From Saprospiraceae bacterium (lineage in GTDB: Bacteria > Bacteroidota > Bacteroidia > Chitinophagales > Saprospiraceae): 32,814 nucleotides of DNA. Of this stretch, positions 9,271-18,501 are shown piece after piece. Location of the stretch: contig JAGOIB010000001.1 in assembly GCA_017995875.1 (NCBI GenBank), forward strand, positions 1 through 32,814, written 5' to 3'. Within the stretch, counting starts at the first letter, position 1. Each line of letters begins with the position of its first letter. The notes under the pieces were generated by a model. The model searched no databases. It was not told the origin of the DNA and saw nothing but the letters and a program-made list of their open reading frames with translations. A program made the translations under genes and the position numbers.

Positions 9271-9801
9271 ATGAAGCACGGTGAAAAAAATATAATATTC
9301 GGTTTGTACGATGATGAGGAAGATCTCAAGTCTGCCGTAAGGAAGGCCAATGAAGATCATCTTCAGATCATGGATGTGTTAACACCATTTCCTGTACATG
9401 GATTAGATCCTTTATTAGGCCTGGCAGAATCCAGGATTCATATTGGAGGATTCGTATACGGTATGCTGGGAACCCTCACAGCCTTTTTAGGAATGACCTG
9501 GATATTTACCCGGGACTGGCCTCAGATATATGGTGGGAAGCCTTATTGGCCGATTCTTTCCTTTGTACCCATCACGTTTGAGTTGACTGTATTGTTTGCT
9601 TCTATCGGAATGGTCGTAACATTTTATATCATCAATGGACAAGGTCCTGGTATTGTCAACCCAATCATTCATCCAGGCATCACAGATGATAAGTTTTGCA
9701 TCGCTTTCAATACGGACGACATGGGAAGCACGCAAGTCGACAAGTACAGGCAATTTTTCCAAAACACCGGAGCAAGTCTGGTAGAAACGAAGACTATCTG
9801 A
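9271..9801 (+). CDS. actD: Alternative complex III subunit ActD (DUF3341)
   Basis: This 176-residue protein has the DUF3341 layout. An N-terminal cytoplasmic ferredoxin-like domain opens with IIFGLYDDEEDLKSAVRKA and includes the typical DVLTPFPVHGLD. Two membrane helices follow (about residues 57-75 and 92-118), with the conserved GGKPYWPILSFVPITFEL between and within them. The soluble tail FCIAFNTDDM is also typical. ActD has no cofactor and stabilises the membrane part of ACIII. Its stop lies 2 bases before the actE start, so translation of the two is probably coupled. Confidence 0.93.
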   Translation: MKHGEKNIIFGLYDDEEDLKSAVRKANEDHLQIMDVLTPFPVHGLDPLLGLAESRIHIGGFVYGMLGTLTAFLGMTWIFTRDWPQIYGGKPYWPILSFVPITFELTVLFASIGMVVTFYIINGQGPGIVNPIIHPGITDDKFCIAFNTDDMGSTQVDKYRQFFQNTGASLVETKTI

Positions 9802-9803
9802 TC

Positions 9804-10688
9804 ATGAGGTACACGATATATTTTTCGATCCTTGCATGCATTAGCATTTTTGCAGCATGCTCACCTGCCAAAGGAGATCGCAGAGGCCACGAGTATATGC
9901 CTGACATGACACATACGATCGGCTATGAAGCTAATCTGTATGATTACTACTATTATAACAGATGGGGTACGGAAGCTGAATATAAAAAATTCGCTTCTCC
10001 ACGAACAAGTGTACCAGGTACTGTCGCCAGAGGCCAAATCTCCGTTGCCAATGCAGTTGATGGCTCTTCAAGAATGATGGCAATGGAAGCGTTCGAAGGC
10101 GAAACAGATGGCTCTATCGCGATGACACCAAACGGTAGTGTCCCATATTATTACAAAGACACTGAGGAAGAGAGAATCCGGGCCACAAAAGAAATCACAC
10201 AGAATCCTTTTCCTATTACAGACGCAAGTCTTGAGCATGGAAAAGCTTTATATACCATCTATTGCGGAATCTGCCATGGAGAAAAAGGCGACGGTCAGGG
10301 GTATCTTGTTAGAGAAGAAAATCCTGCTAAAGGAATCGTTGCCGGTGTTTATCCTGCGGCACCTGCCAATTTTATGCTCGATACCTTTATACATTCCAAT
10401 GTGGGCAGGTTTTATCATGGCATTATGTATGGTAGAAATGTAATGGGCTCCTATGCCGATAAGTTGAGTTATGAAGAGCGCTGGGAGGTTATACATTACA
10501 TTCGGTCTATGCAGGCTGGAACGAAAAAAGCCCAGTATTCTTCTACTGCCAATACCTTCAACCAGGAGGCTACACCCTGGGCAGTTTTGGAAGCATCAAT
10601 GAAAAAAGAAATGGTCCCCGCCATAACAGACACCACAATGCACAAGGAAGCGGGTGGACATGATCAACAGAATACGAATCAACATTAA
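9804..10688 (+). CDS. actE: Alternative complex III subunit ActE, monoheme cytochrome c lipoprotein
   Basis: The 294-residue protein starts at the ATG at 9804, three bases after the actD stop; the longer in-frame reading from 9696 lies inside actD. A lipoprotein signal peptide ends at the lipobox IFAAC, predicting a lipid-anchored periplasmic protein. One heme c site, CGICH, falls near residue 154 in a class I cytochrome domain (HGKALYTIYCGICHGEKGDG), with candidate axial Met residues in NVMGSYADKLSYEE. ActE is the monoheme subunit of ACIII, probably near the exit point for electrons. The gene is 27 bases before actF. Confidence 0.94.
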   Translation: MRYTIYFSILACISIFAACSPAKGDRRGHEYMPDMTHTIGYEANLYDYYYYNRWGTEAEYKKFASPRTSVPGTVARGQISVANAVDGSSRMMAMEAFEGETDGSIAMTPNGSVPYYYKDTEEERIRATKEITQNPFPITDASLEHGKALYTIYCGICHGEKGDGQGYLVREENPAKGIVAGVYPAAPANFMLDTFIHSNVGRFYHGIMYGRNVMGSYADKLSYEERWEVIHYIRSMQAGTKKAQYSSTANTFNQEATPWAVLEASMKKEMVPAITDTTMHKEAGGHDQQNTNQH

Positions 10689-10715
10689 TCAGAGACCGAA
10701 TCGACTACAGCAGAT

Positions 10716-11960
10716 ATGAATCAGTTTATATTCGAAACAAGACAAAAGACATTGCTAGGCGCGATGATGCTGATTGGTGTCATTTCGTTGGTGATCACCT
10801 ACATGGGAGATGACCAGGTACATACCCGGTTCTGGTCCAATATCCTTCATAATTCCGTTTTCTTCACAGGAGTAGCGCTGATGGCCCTCTTCCTCATTGC
10901 TGCCAAGATTACAGCATGGTCAGGCTGGCACACCATCTTCAAGAGGGTGTGGGAAGCGTATTCCCTTTTCCTCATTGTAGGATTTGTGTTGATCACGATC
11001 ATAGCGATGGGCATTTGGGGCGGATGGCATCACCTGTATCATTGGGCAGATGAAGCATCTGTTAAAGCTGATGCAGTATTGACCGGAAAAAGTTCATTTT
11101 TGAATAAAGGCTGGTATACGTTTGGTGGCATTATTATAATGGGCTTGTGGATTTTTCTTGCCCTTCGCATCCGCGGTCTTTCCGTTGATGAGGATACAAA
11201 TGGTGATTCAACTTTTACCCACGCTCGTAAGATGAGAATTTATGGGGCTGCTGCATTACCGATAATCGGTTTCACCAGTGCTGCAATGATATGGCAATGG
11301 GTGATGTCTGTAGATGCACATTGGTACAGCACACTTTTTGCTTGGTACGCTTCTGCCAGTTTAATGGTGTCCATGATCGCACTCACGATCATCACCCTGA
11401 TCATCCTGAAGATAAGAGGATATTTTCCATTGGTGACTATTGAGCACTTACATGATTTGGGCAAATACATGTTTGCTTTCACGATATTCTGGACCTATCT
11501 GTGGTTCTCACAGTTCATGCTGATATGGTACGCTAACATTCCTGAAGAAACAATTTACTTCAACACCCGTCTGCATGAATATCCGGTGATGTTTTATTTG
11601 AACATAGGACTCAATTTTGCACTGCCATTCTTAGTGCTTCTGCGCAATGATACAAAGCGTAAATACGGAACATTGTTATTTATCGCCTGTGTTCTCGTTT
11701 TTACCCATTGGATGGATTTCTTTTTGATGCTTAAACCTGGTATCATCCATACGGCGCATGAGTTATCAAATGTGGGTGGTGAAGGGCATCATGTGGGTGG
11801 ATCAATACCAGGATTTACCATGCCTGGGTTTTTGGAAATTGGAACATTTATAGGATTCCTGGGATTATTTTTCTTTTTCGTTTTCAGCCGTCTTGAAAAA
11901 GCCAGCCTTGTTCCGAGAAAGGATCCTTATCTCATGGAAAGTTTGTCTCATCACACATAG
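10716..11960 (+). CDS. actF: Alternative complex III subunit ActF, NrfD-like membrane protein
   Basis: ActF is the second polytopic quinone-type membrane subunit of ACIII, a relative of ActC with about ten helices in 414 residues. Visible features are WGGWHHLYHWADE, a cytoplasmic turn LRIRGLSVDEDTNGD, the helix pair around MSVDAHWYSTLFAWYASAS, YMFAFTIFWTYLWFSQFML, and VLVFTHWMDFFLMLKPG. All are typical of the act-linked family. It closes the six-gene act block and is followed 55 bases later by coxB, matching the ACIII-oxidase supercomplex arrangement known in Bacteroidota. Confidence 0.93.
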   Translation: MNQFIFETRQKTLLGAMMLIGVISLVITYMGDDQVHTRFWSNILHNSVFFTGVALMALFLIAAKITAWSGWHTIFKRVWEAYSLFLIVGFVLITIIAMGIWGGWHHLYHWADEASVKADAVLTGKSSFLNKGWYTFGGIIIMGLWIFLALRIRGLSVDEDTNGDSTFTHARKMRIYGAAALPIIGFTSAAMIWQWVMSVDAHWYSTLFAWYASASLMVSMIALTIITLIILKIRGYFPLVTIEHLHDLGKYMFAFTIFWTYLWFSQFMLIWYANIPEETIYFNTRLHEYPVMFYLNIGLNFALPFLVLLRNDTKRKYGTLLFIACVLVFTHWMDFFLMLKPGIIHTAHELSNVGGEGHHVGGSIPGFTMPGFLEIGTFIGFLGLFFFFVFSRLEKASLVPRKDPYLMESLSHHT

Positions 11961-12015
11961 TGATCAGCATATCAGGAACAAATTATTGAATGAAGTAATT
12001 AAAGCTATATAGCAA

Positions 12016-13533
12016 ATGACCGCTTTCATTATTGGATTAAGTATACTGCTTTTGGTGATCGTTATTTTGCAGATCAGCAAGTTGACAGATTTATACGCCC
12101 GCATCCGCGGAGAGGAAGAAGTAGAAGAACGTATGAATCGGGGGCAAGGCATGGCCATGCTTCTCTTTATGATTGGCCTGCTTGTTCTTTGCGTTTTATC
12201 TGCGTATTGGTGGAAAAACCTTATGCTGGGCTATGGCCCTCATAAGGGTGCCTCAGCGCATGGAGACACACTTGACAGTTTATTCAATGTGACGTTGTTG
12301 TTTACAGGAATTGTATTTGTGATCACCCATATTGGATTATTCTATTTCGCATGGCGTTACAAGAAAGTAAAGGGGTCTAAAGGAACACACGTATCTCATA
12401 ATAATACCCTTGAGATAGTTTGGTCGGCTATCCCTGCTGTGGTCATGACGTATCTCGTGATCAAAGGACTTCTGGCATGGAACACTGTAATGGCAGATGT
12501 GCATGAAGGAGATGAGCACATGGAAATTGAAGCTACAGGATATCAGTTTGCATGGCACCTCCGGTATCCGGGCGCTGATGGTGTATTGGGTTCCAGAGAT
12601 TACAAGAAAATAACTGCGGACAATCCTTTAGGTCAGGATTGGACAGATCCACACAATTTTGATGACTTTCATCCGGATGAATTATGGTTGCCTGTCAATA
12701 AAAAAGTCAGAGTCCGCATCACAGCAAGAGATGTACTACACAGTTTCTTCCTCCCACACTTTAGGGTGAAAATGGATGCTGTTCCCGGACTGCCTACGTA
12801 TTTTGTTTTCACACCAACCAAGACCACTGAACAATACAGGGATGAACTTCGGAATTTTCCGGAGTACAACGTTCCAAAAGATCCATCGGATCCGGAAAGT
12901 AAAATGCTCTGGGAAGAATTTAATTATGAGCTTGCCTGTGCAGAGTTGTGTGGCCAGAGCCATTACAGTATGCGCCGCATAGTTCGTATTGTTACACAAG
13001 AAGAATATGATGCATGGTTGGCTAAGCAGCAATCCTATTACCAAAGCAGTATTCGTGGAAAAGATTCTGACCCAAACAAGGGGAAACTGCTTGATTTTGA
13101 AATAGGCCAGCATCGTGAAGCTCTTGGTATGGCTGTTGAAAAAGCCTTAGCCAATACAGGTATACCTCCGGCTGCCGGAGCACCTGACCTTAAAACCATT
13201 CGCCTTGAATACGTTGAGTTTGAAACAGGTGTGAATGCGCTAACTGCTGATTCAAAGTATCAGTTGAATGACCTTGCTGAAATTCTTAAGAAGTATCCGA
13301 ATCTTAGAATTGAAGTTAGCGGACATACAGATAATGTCGGAGATCCCGCAGCTAATCGTACACTTTCTCAGCAAAGGGCAGACGTAGTAAAAACGTACCT
13401 CGTTGCACAAGGCATAGGCGCGAATGTAATGACCGCAGTAGGGTATGGATCTACCAAACCTGTTGATACAAATGATACAGACGCGGGACGTCAGAAGAAC
13501 AGGAGAACAGAATTCAGAATAATAGCTCAATAA
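12016..13533 (+). CDS. coxB: Cytochrome c oxidase subunit II fused to an OmpA-type peptidoglycan-binding domain
   Basis: Subunit II receives electrons at the binuclear CuA centre. Of 505 residues, about 1-330 are a normal subunit II. Hydrophobic helices lie near 1-19, 46-65, 92-112 and 133-150, the first being extra to the usual two. A cupredoxin domain follows with His242 (DVLHSFFLPHF) and the CuA set Cys308, Cys312, His316, Met319 (CAELCGQSHYSM). A linker of about 65 residues, Pro/Ala-rich at its end, leads to an OmpA C-like domain at about 395-505. This domain has VEFETG, SGHTDNVGD (Asp439), LSQQRADVVKTYL, GYGSTKP and NRRTE (Arg496/497), the residues that bind diaminopimelate in this family. 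The fusion is in one open frame. Both cupredoxin and OmpA parts would face the periplasm. There is no heme c domain. Confidence 0.95.
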   Translation: MTAFIIGLSILLLVIVILQISKLTDLYARIRGEEEVEERMNRGQGMAMLLFMIGLLVLCVLSAYWWKNLMLGYGPHKGASAHGDTLDSLFNVTLLFTGIVFVITHIGLFYFAWRYKKVKGSKGTHVSHNNTLEIVWSAIPAVVMTYLVIKGLLAWNTVMADVHEGDEHMEIEATGYQFAWHLRYPGADGVLGSRDYKKITADNPLGQDWTDPHNFDDFHPDELWLPVNKKVRVRITARDVLHSFFLPHFRVKMDAVPGLPTYFVFTPTKTTEQYRDELRNFPEYNVPKDPSDPESKMLWEEFNYELACAELCGQSHYSMRRIVRIVTQEEYDAWLAKQQSYYQSSIRGKDSDPNKGKLLDFEIGQHREALGMAVEKALANTGIPPAAGAPDLKTIRLEYVEFETGVNALTADSKYQLNDLAEILKKYPNLRIEVSGHTDNVGDPAANRTLSQQRADVVKTYLVAQGIGANVMTAVGYGSTKPVDTNDTDAGRQKNRRTEFRIIAQ

Positions 13534-13546
13534 ACTATAAACGACT

Positions 13547-15406
13547 ATGTCATCTTCACAGCAGCATGAAACCGATGTTCTGATCCGTGAGCAGGGTTAT
13601 GACGATCATTTTCATGAACATCATCATGGAGATAAATTCCAATCGAATTTTATCACCCATTATATATTCAGCCAGGATCACAAGATCATAGCCAGGCAAT
13701 TCCTTATTACCGGGATTTTCTGGGCTATCGTCGGTGCAAGCATGAGTATCATATTCAGGCTTCAGCTTGGCTTTCCTGATGAAAGTCTGGCATGGTTAAA
13801 GCCTTTATTGGGAAAATGGATTACCATCAATGAAGCTGGTCATGGAGCGCTCAATCCTGAGTTCTACTATGCTCTTGTGACCATGCACGGAACGATCATT
13901 GTATTCTTTGTATTGACTGCAGGGTTGAGTGGAACGTTTGCCAACTTGTTGATACCATTTCAGGTAGGTGCCAGGGATATGGCATCACCGTTTCTAAATA
14001 TGCTATCCTACTGGTTCTTTTTCCTGGCCAGTGTCGTGATGTTCTTTTCTTTATTTCTCAGCACAGGCCCGTTTGCCGGTGGATGGACAGCATACCCTCC
14101 ATTGAGCGCCTTGCCTGAAGCAAGTTCAGGATCCGGTGCAGGAATGACATTATGGTTAGTCAGTCTTACATTCTTTGTAGTTTCAGTTCTTCTCGGAGGT
14201 ATCAACTATGTAACGACTGTCCTTAATTTAAGAACAAAAGGCATGAGCCTGTGGCGTATGCCACTTACAGTGTGGGCACTTCTCGTTACAGCTATTCTTG
14301 GAATCTTATCCTTCCCTGTACTTGTGTCAGGATTTTTCCTGCTCATGTTTGACAGGGGGATGGGTACCAGTTTTTATCTCAGTGAAATTTTTGTCAATGG
14401 GCACGCACTTGAAAATGTAGGTGGTAGTCCAATCTTATATCAGCATTTGTTCTGGTTCCTCGGTCACCCTGAAGTGTATATCATTATACTTCCTGCTATG
14501 GGTCTTACCAGTGAAGTATTATCGGTGAATGCAAGGAAGCCTATATTTGGATACAAGGCAATGGTTTATTCGATTTTAGCCATTGGTTTTCTTTCCTTCA
14601 TAGTGTGGGCACACCACATGTTTATGTCCGGGGTCAATCCGTTTATCACCAATTTCTTTGTGATTTTCACACTCATCATTGCGGTACCTTCTGCTGTTAA
14701 AGTATTTAACTGGATCTCGACTCTTTATAAAGGAAATATCCGGTTTACATCCGGAATGCTATTCGCTATCGGATTTGTGTCAATGTTTATTTCCGGAGGA
14801 CTTACTGGGATATTCCTTGGTAATTCTGCCATCGATATTCAATTGCATGATACGTATTTCGTTGTTGCACACTTCCATATTGTGATGGGTATTGCTGCCT
14901 TCTTTGGAATGTTTGCAGGTGTCTATCATTGGTTCCCACGGATGTACGGCCGTTTTATGAATGAGACCATGGGCAGGATCCATTTCTGGATGACGATGGT
15001 GGGTGCATATGCTATTTTCTGGCCTATGCATTATATGGGAATGGCTGGAGTTCCAAGGCGCTATTATCGTTTTGATACGTTTGATGCATTCAATCATTTT
15101 GCAGGACTCAATCAGTTCATTACTATTGCGGCTATTATTGTATTTGGTGCCCAACTCCTGTTTGTTTTCAACTTCTTCCACAGTATCTGGTGGGGTAGAA
15201 AGATGACAACCCAGAATCCCTGGGGCTCGAATACATTGGAATGGACATCCCCGATTGAACCGGTCCATGGTAACTGGCCTGGTAATTTACCGACAGTTCA
15301 CAGATGGGCATATGATTATAGCAAGGAAGGTGCTGAAAAGGATTTCATCCAGCAGCACATGCCAATGACTGAAAAGGAAAAAGAGGAAGGCGAAGACCAC
15401 GGATGA
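13547..15406 (+). CDS. coxA: Cytochrome c oxidase subunit I, A-type
   Basis: This is the catalytic heme-copper subunit that reduces O2 and pumps protons. The 619-residue protein has all key residues: heme a ligands His114 and His444, high-spin heme ligand His442 (VVAHFHIVMG), CuB ligands His307, His356 and His357, and the cross-link Tyr311 in GHPEVYI. Glu309 in that motif, Asp144 (GARDMASPFLNM, D-channel entry with Asn) and Lys385 (AVKVFNW, K-channel) mark it as A1-type with both proton channels. The N-terminus is a long His-rich cytoplasmic stretch (HFHEHHHGD). It starts 13 bases after coxB, and its stop overlaps the ctaB start by 4 bases. Confidence 0.97.
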   Translation: MSSSQQHETDVLIREQGYDDHFHEHHHGDKFQSNFITHYIFSQDHKIIARQFLITGIFWAIVGASMSIIFRLQLGFPDESLAWLKPLLGKWITINEAGHGALNPEFYYALVTMHGTIIVFFVLTAGLSGTFANLLIPFQVGARDMASPFLNMLSYWFFFLASVVMFFSLFLSTGPFAGGWTAYPPLSALPEASSGSGAGMTLWLVSLTFFVVSVLLGGINYVTTVLNLRTKGMSLWRMPLTVWALLVTAILGILSFPVLVSGFFLLMFDRGMGTSFYLSEIFVNGHALENVGGSPILYQHLFWFLGHPEVYIIILPAMGLTSEVLSVNARKPIFGYKAMVYSILAIGFLSFIVWAHHMFMSGVNPFITNFFVIFTLIIAVPSAVKVFNWISTLYKGNIRFTSGMLFAIGFVSMFISGGLTGIFLGNSAIDIQLHDTYFVVAHFHIVMGIAAFFGMFAGVYHWFPRMYGRFMNETMGRIHFWMTMVGAYAIFWPMHYMGMAGVPRRYYRFDTFDAFNHFAGLNQFITIAAIIVFGAQLLFVFNFFHSIWWGRKMTTQNPWGSNTLEWTSPIEPVHGNWPGNLPTVHRWAYDYSKEGAEKDFIQQHMPMTEKEKEEGEDHG

Positions 15407-16302
15407 AAGGGAAAGGAGACGTACAAATAAGGACAGCCTCGATTACATTCGGGGACTGGCTTCAGGATGTTGAGCTTCTGGTGAAGTTCAGGTTGAGTAC
15501 GTTTGTGGTATTCTCATCACTCGTTGCCTATGTCATAGCAGCAGGGCAAAACTTTCATTTGACTTCATTTCTGTTGTTGACAATTGGAGGTTTTCTCATC
15601 ACTTTCGCTGCCAACATTCTAAATGAGATATTGGAAGCAGATTATGATCGCATGATGCAGCGGACTTCCAACCGACCATTAGCAGCAGGGAGATGGTCGT
15701 CATCTTCTGCGTTAGTATTGGCTGGTTTTACATCCCTGGTGGGTATTACTTTGTTAGCCCTGTTAAATCCATTGACCTCATTTCTGGGTACATTATCGCT
15801 GGTCACATATGCCTTTTTGTACACGCCACTCAAGCGATATAGTCCTGTTGCCGTTATTGTAGGAGCTATCCCGGGAGCATTGCCGGTCATGATTGGCATG
15901 ATAGCCCATGATGGCGTTATTACTCCAGCCGCGTTATTTCTATTTGCCATTCAATTTGTCTGGCAGTTTCCACACTTCTGGGCCATTGGTTTTTTATCCT
16001 ATGACCAATATAGAAATGCTGGATATAAATTGCTGCCCGAAGAGAATGGACGTATAGACAGGAGACTTGGAGCACAGACTTTTATTTATACGTGCCTGAT
16101 GATACCGGTAATCCTTATTGGTTTTATGATCGGATTGATATCATTGGTTGGCGCCATTGGAATGGTGCTATTGTCTTCTTTCTTTCTTTGGAAAGCATGG
16201 ATATTTTACAATCAGTTTGATAAGGCAAGTGCACGTGCATTGATGTTTTCTTCATTTCTCTACCTTCCTGCCGCACTTATGGTGTTGTGGATAGGAATGT
16301 AA
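15403..16302 (+). CDS. ctaB: Protoheme IX farnesyltransferase (heme O synthase)
   Basis: CtaB attaches a farnesyl group to heme b, giving heme O, the precursor of the heme A in subunit I. The 299-residue UbiA-superfamily protein shows the first Asp-rich prenyl-diphosphate motif NEILEADYDRMMQRTSNRPL near residue 75, and the second region SYDQYRNAGYKLLPEENG near 200. It has about nine hydrophobic helices. The ATG overlaps the coxA stop as ATGA, implying coupled translation. No heme A synthase (ctaA) gene is seen in this window. Confidence 0.95.
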   Translation: MKGKGDVQIRTASITFGDWLQDVELLVKFRLSTFVVFSSLVAYVIAAGQNFHLTSFLLLTIGGFLITFAANILNEILEADYDRMMQRTSNRPLAAGRWSSSSALVLAGFTSLVGITLLALLNPLTSFLGTLSLVTYAFLYTPLKRYSPVAVIVGAIPGALPVMIGMIAHDGVITPAALFLFAIQFVWQFPHFWAIGFLSYDQYRNAGYKLLPEENGRIDRRLGAQTFIYTCLMIPVILIGFMIGLISLVGAIGMVLLSSFFLWKAWIFYNQFDKASARALMFSSFLYLPAALMVLWIGM

Positions 16303-16318
16303 CTTATAGTAAACGATC

Positions 16319-16906
16319 GTGAATACAAGTATAGACAGCGGAAGCATACAAACAAAGGCAAGACGGGGAATTCATCCTCCACTCTTTGCTTTGTGGGCTG
16401 CTATGGGCAGTATGGCGATGATGTTTGGTTCACTGACCAGTGCTTATATTGTAAGACAATCAGCAGGTAACTGGCTCGAATTCCGGATGCCGGATATTTT
16501 CTTTTACAGTACGATTGTCATCCTGTTGAGCAGTGCCACACTCCATGTTAGTTATTGGGCTTTTCAAAATGGAAAGGGGACGCTGTATAAATTGTTTTTA
16601 CCAGCAAGCCTGATGCTTGGTATTGCCTTTATCGTCATGCAGTACCAGGGCTGGAATGCCTTATATAACATAGGTGTAGTCCTCGATGGAAACCCCGGAG
16701 GTTCATTCTTCTATGTTATTTCCGGTATTCACGCAGCCCACGTCATTGGAGGACTTTTTGCGATGGCAGTGGCTTCAATCCATGCTATAAGCCTTACCTA
16801 TAAACCAACCGAAAAAAGAAAAAGGAGATTTCAGCTGGTGCTGCATTACTGGCATTTTGTTGATTTCCTTTGGTTATATCTTTTTCTATTTCTATTGATC
16901 AAATGA
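16319..16906 (+). CDS. Cytochrome c oxidase subunit III-like protein (short paralogue)
   Basis: This 195-residue protein with five hydrophobic helices belongs to the heme-copper oxidase subunit III family. Visible markers are PPLFALWAAMGSMAMMFGSLTSAYIVRQ, the SGIHAAHVIGGLF helix, and the C-terminal LHYWHFVDFLWLYLFLFL. The start is a GTG at 16319, because the next in-frame Met would remove the conserved N-terminal region. It lies 16 bases after ctaB and 15 before the longer subunit III gene. Paired subunit III genes are usual in Bacteroidota act-cox clusters; which one contacts subunit I in the assembled enzyme cannot be read here. Confidence 0.9.
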   Translation: MNTSIDSGSIQTKARRGIHPPLFALWAAMGSMAMMFGSLTSAYIVRQSAGNWLEFRMPDIFFYSTIVILLSSATLHVSYWAFQNGKGTLYKLFLPASLMLGIAFIVMQYQGWNALYNIGVVLDGNPGGSFFYVISGIHAAHVIGGLFAMAVASIHAISLTYKPTEKRKRRFQLVLHYWHFVDFLWLYLFLFLLIK

Positions 16907-16921
16907 TTTACATCTAAATAA

Positions 16922-17971
16922 ATGGCTACAGATACCTTAGACAAGAAACATACGGACCACGACAGCACAGAAAACGCAAGTTGGGATGGCGCGGAATATC
17001 CGTTTAAAGTAGGCTATGGCAAATTGATGATCTGGTATTTTCTGGTATCAGATGCATTCACCTTCGCCGGATTTCTGATCGCCTATGGTACACTCCGATT
17101 TAGTATGCCTAGCTGGCCGGTGCCTGATTTTGTTTTCAGCACTTTCCCCTTTCTGGGTCCTGGTCATCCGTTACTTTTTGTGACGTTTATGACCTTTGTC
17201 CTTCTCTTCAGTTCCTTTACGATGATCAGGGCTGTACAAGAAGGACATCGTGAAAATCGCAGAGGAGTTGCCATTTGGATGGGCTTAACCATTATTGGAG
17301 GTCTTGGCTTTTTAGGTTGCCAGGCCTGGGAGTGGACGACCTTGATAGGCGAGGAGCATATGAGCGTAACTACGAATCCGTTTGGAACACACACTGAAGC
17401 AGGTATTTACCTGGGCCCCGATGGAAAGGAATCTTCTGAAACCTTTCATGTAGGCTCAACCTACTTAATTCACAAAGCAAGTTTTGAATCAGAGCATCAT
17501 GACGCATCTGGTGGCGAAGCAGCTGGCCATGGTGAAACGGTAGCCCAAAGCGAAGGTGCTACCCATGAGGAATCCGCACAACATAGCGAGGCAGACGCTA
17601 CACACAGTGAAGCAGCAGGTCATGGCGGTCATTCATACGCAGGTCCTGGTGACTATCCGGACGCTGTAGTTGATGAGAGGGGGTATATCCATCGTAAATT
17701 TATTGTCTCGGAAGGAGAGCATGCAGGCCATACAAAGTCTGAAGCTTTTGGTCCGAAAGCATTTGGTGCTTTATTTTTCTTCATTACAGGGTTCCACGGA
17801 TTTCACGTTTTCTCGGGAGTGATTTTCCTGACCATCATACTAGTCAATGTCCTTAGCGGAATATATGTTGCCCGCCGCAATGGAAATGAAATGGTAGAAA
17901 AAATAGGATTATACTGGCACTTTGTGGATCTCGTATGGGTTTTTGTATTCCTTGTATTCTATCTGCTTTAA
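16922..17971 (+). CDS. coxC: Cytochrome c oxidase subunit III with His-rich insertion
   Basis: This 349-residue subunit III is longer than the usual 200-260. The N-terminal half has helices around YFLVSDAFTFAGFLIAYG, HPLLFVTFMTFVLLFSSFTMI and LTIIGGLGFLGCQAWEWTTLI. The C-terminal half has FFFITGFHGFHVFSGVIFL and the family ending IGLYWHFVDLVWVFVFLVFYLL. Between them, about residues 145-275, lies a long hydrophilic loop. Its core (189-240) is low-complexity Ala, Glu, Gly, Ser and His, with eight His in about fifty residues. The gene lies inside the cox operon, 54 bases before the subunit IV gene. Assignment to subunit III is firm; the job of the loop is unknown. Confidence 0.94.
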   Translation: MATDTLDKKHTDHDSTENASWDGAEYPFKVGYGKLMIWYFLVSDAFTFAGFLIAYGTLRFSMPSWPVPDFVFSTFPFLGPGHPLLFVTFMTFVLLFSSFTMIRAVQEGHRENRRGVAIWMGLTIIGGLGFLGCQAWEWTTLIGEEHMSVTTNPFGTHTEAGIYLGPDGKESSETFHVGSTYLIHKASFESEHHDASGGEAAGHGETVAQSEGATHEESAQHSEADATHSEAAGHGGHSYAGPGDYPDAVVDERGYIHRKFIVSEGEHAGHTKSEAFGPKAFGALFFFITGFHGFHVFSGVIFLTIILVNVLSGIYVARRNGNEMVEKIGLYWHFVDLVWVFVFLVFYLL

Positions 17972-18025
17972 CACTAACCTTCCGTATTTTATCCTTGAAC
18001 AACGATTTTGAATAAATAAAAGAGC

Positions 18026-18385
18026 ATGGCACACGATTATACAGGAGCAAAGAAAATCGCACTCAAAACGATTATTATATTGGCTGTAGTTACAGTGATA
18101 GAAGTACTGATTGCCTTGACCGGCAAAGGGTATATCATCGACGGATACCATGCCCCTAAATTGGTCATGAATTCCCTTATGATCGGTATGAGTTTATACA
18201 AAGCATATCTCATTGTTTTCGAGTTTATGCACATGAAGTACGAAGCAAGAGGACTGATGTTGAGTGTTCTGCTTCCGGTATGCCTTTTGTTCTGGGCTAT
18301 CATTGCTTTCCTCTATGAAGGAAATGCATGGAAAAATAATCGCCATACCGTTCAGGAACGTTCCAAAGTCGAAGTTTTAAAATAG
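18026..18385 (+). CDS. coxD: Cytochrome c oxidase subunit IV-like small membrane protein
   Basis: This 119-residue protein has three hydrophobic helices (about 12-30, 45-65 and 75-95) and the pattern of prokaryotic oxidase subunit IV. It has a short cytoplasmic N-terminus, a first helix with VVTVIEVLIAL, the loop KAYLIVFEFMHMKYE, and a last helix LLPVCLLFWAIIAFLYEG. It is a structural accessory subunit without cofactors. It is the last core oxidase gene, 54 bases after subunit III and 116 bases before the SCO-like gene. Confidence 0.88.
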   Translation: MAHDYTGAKKIALKTIIILAVVTVIEVLIALTGKGYIIDGYHAPKLVMNSLMIGMSLYKAYLIVFEFMHMKYEARGLMLSVLLPVCLLFWAIIAFLYEGNAWKNNRHTVQERSKVEVLK

Positions 18386-18501
18386 GCTACACACCAACAT
18401 TCCGACCTTGAATTTGTTATTCGGAAGTGTATATATGCCATTTTGTATGAAATGCATTGGCTGAAAACCGGTAATACATTTTCAGGAAAAAAATTAAAGG
18501 A

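Noticed and set aside
9696..9803. N-terminal extension of actE into actD
   Set aside because: The extension is out-of-frame actD sequence; ATG at 9804 gives a lipoprotein signal peptide.
14780..15268. 162-residue minus-strand frame opposite coxA
   Set aside because: It is a His/Cys-rich shadow of the conserved coxA coding sequence without its own signals.
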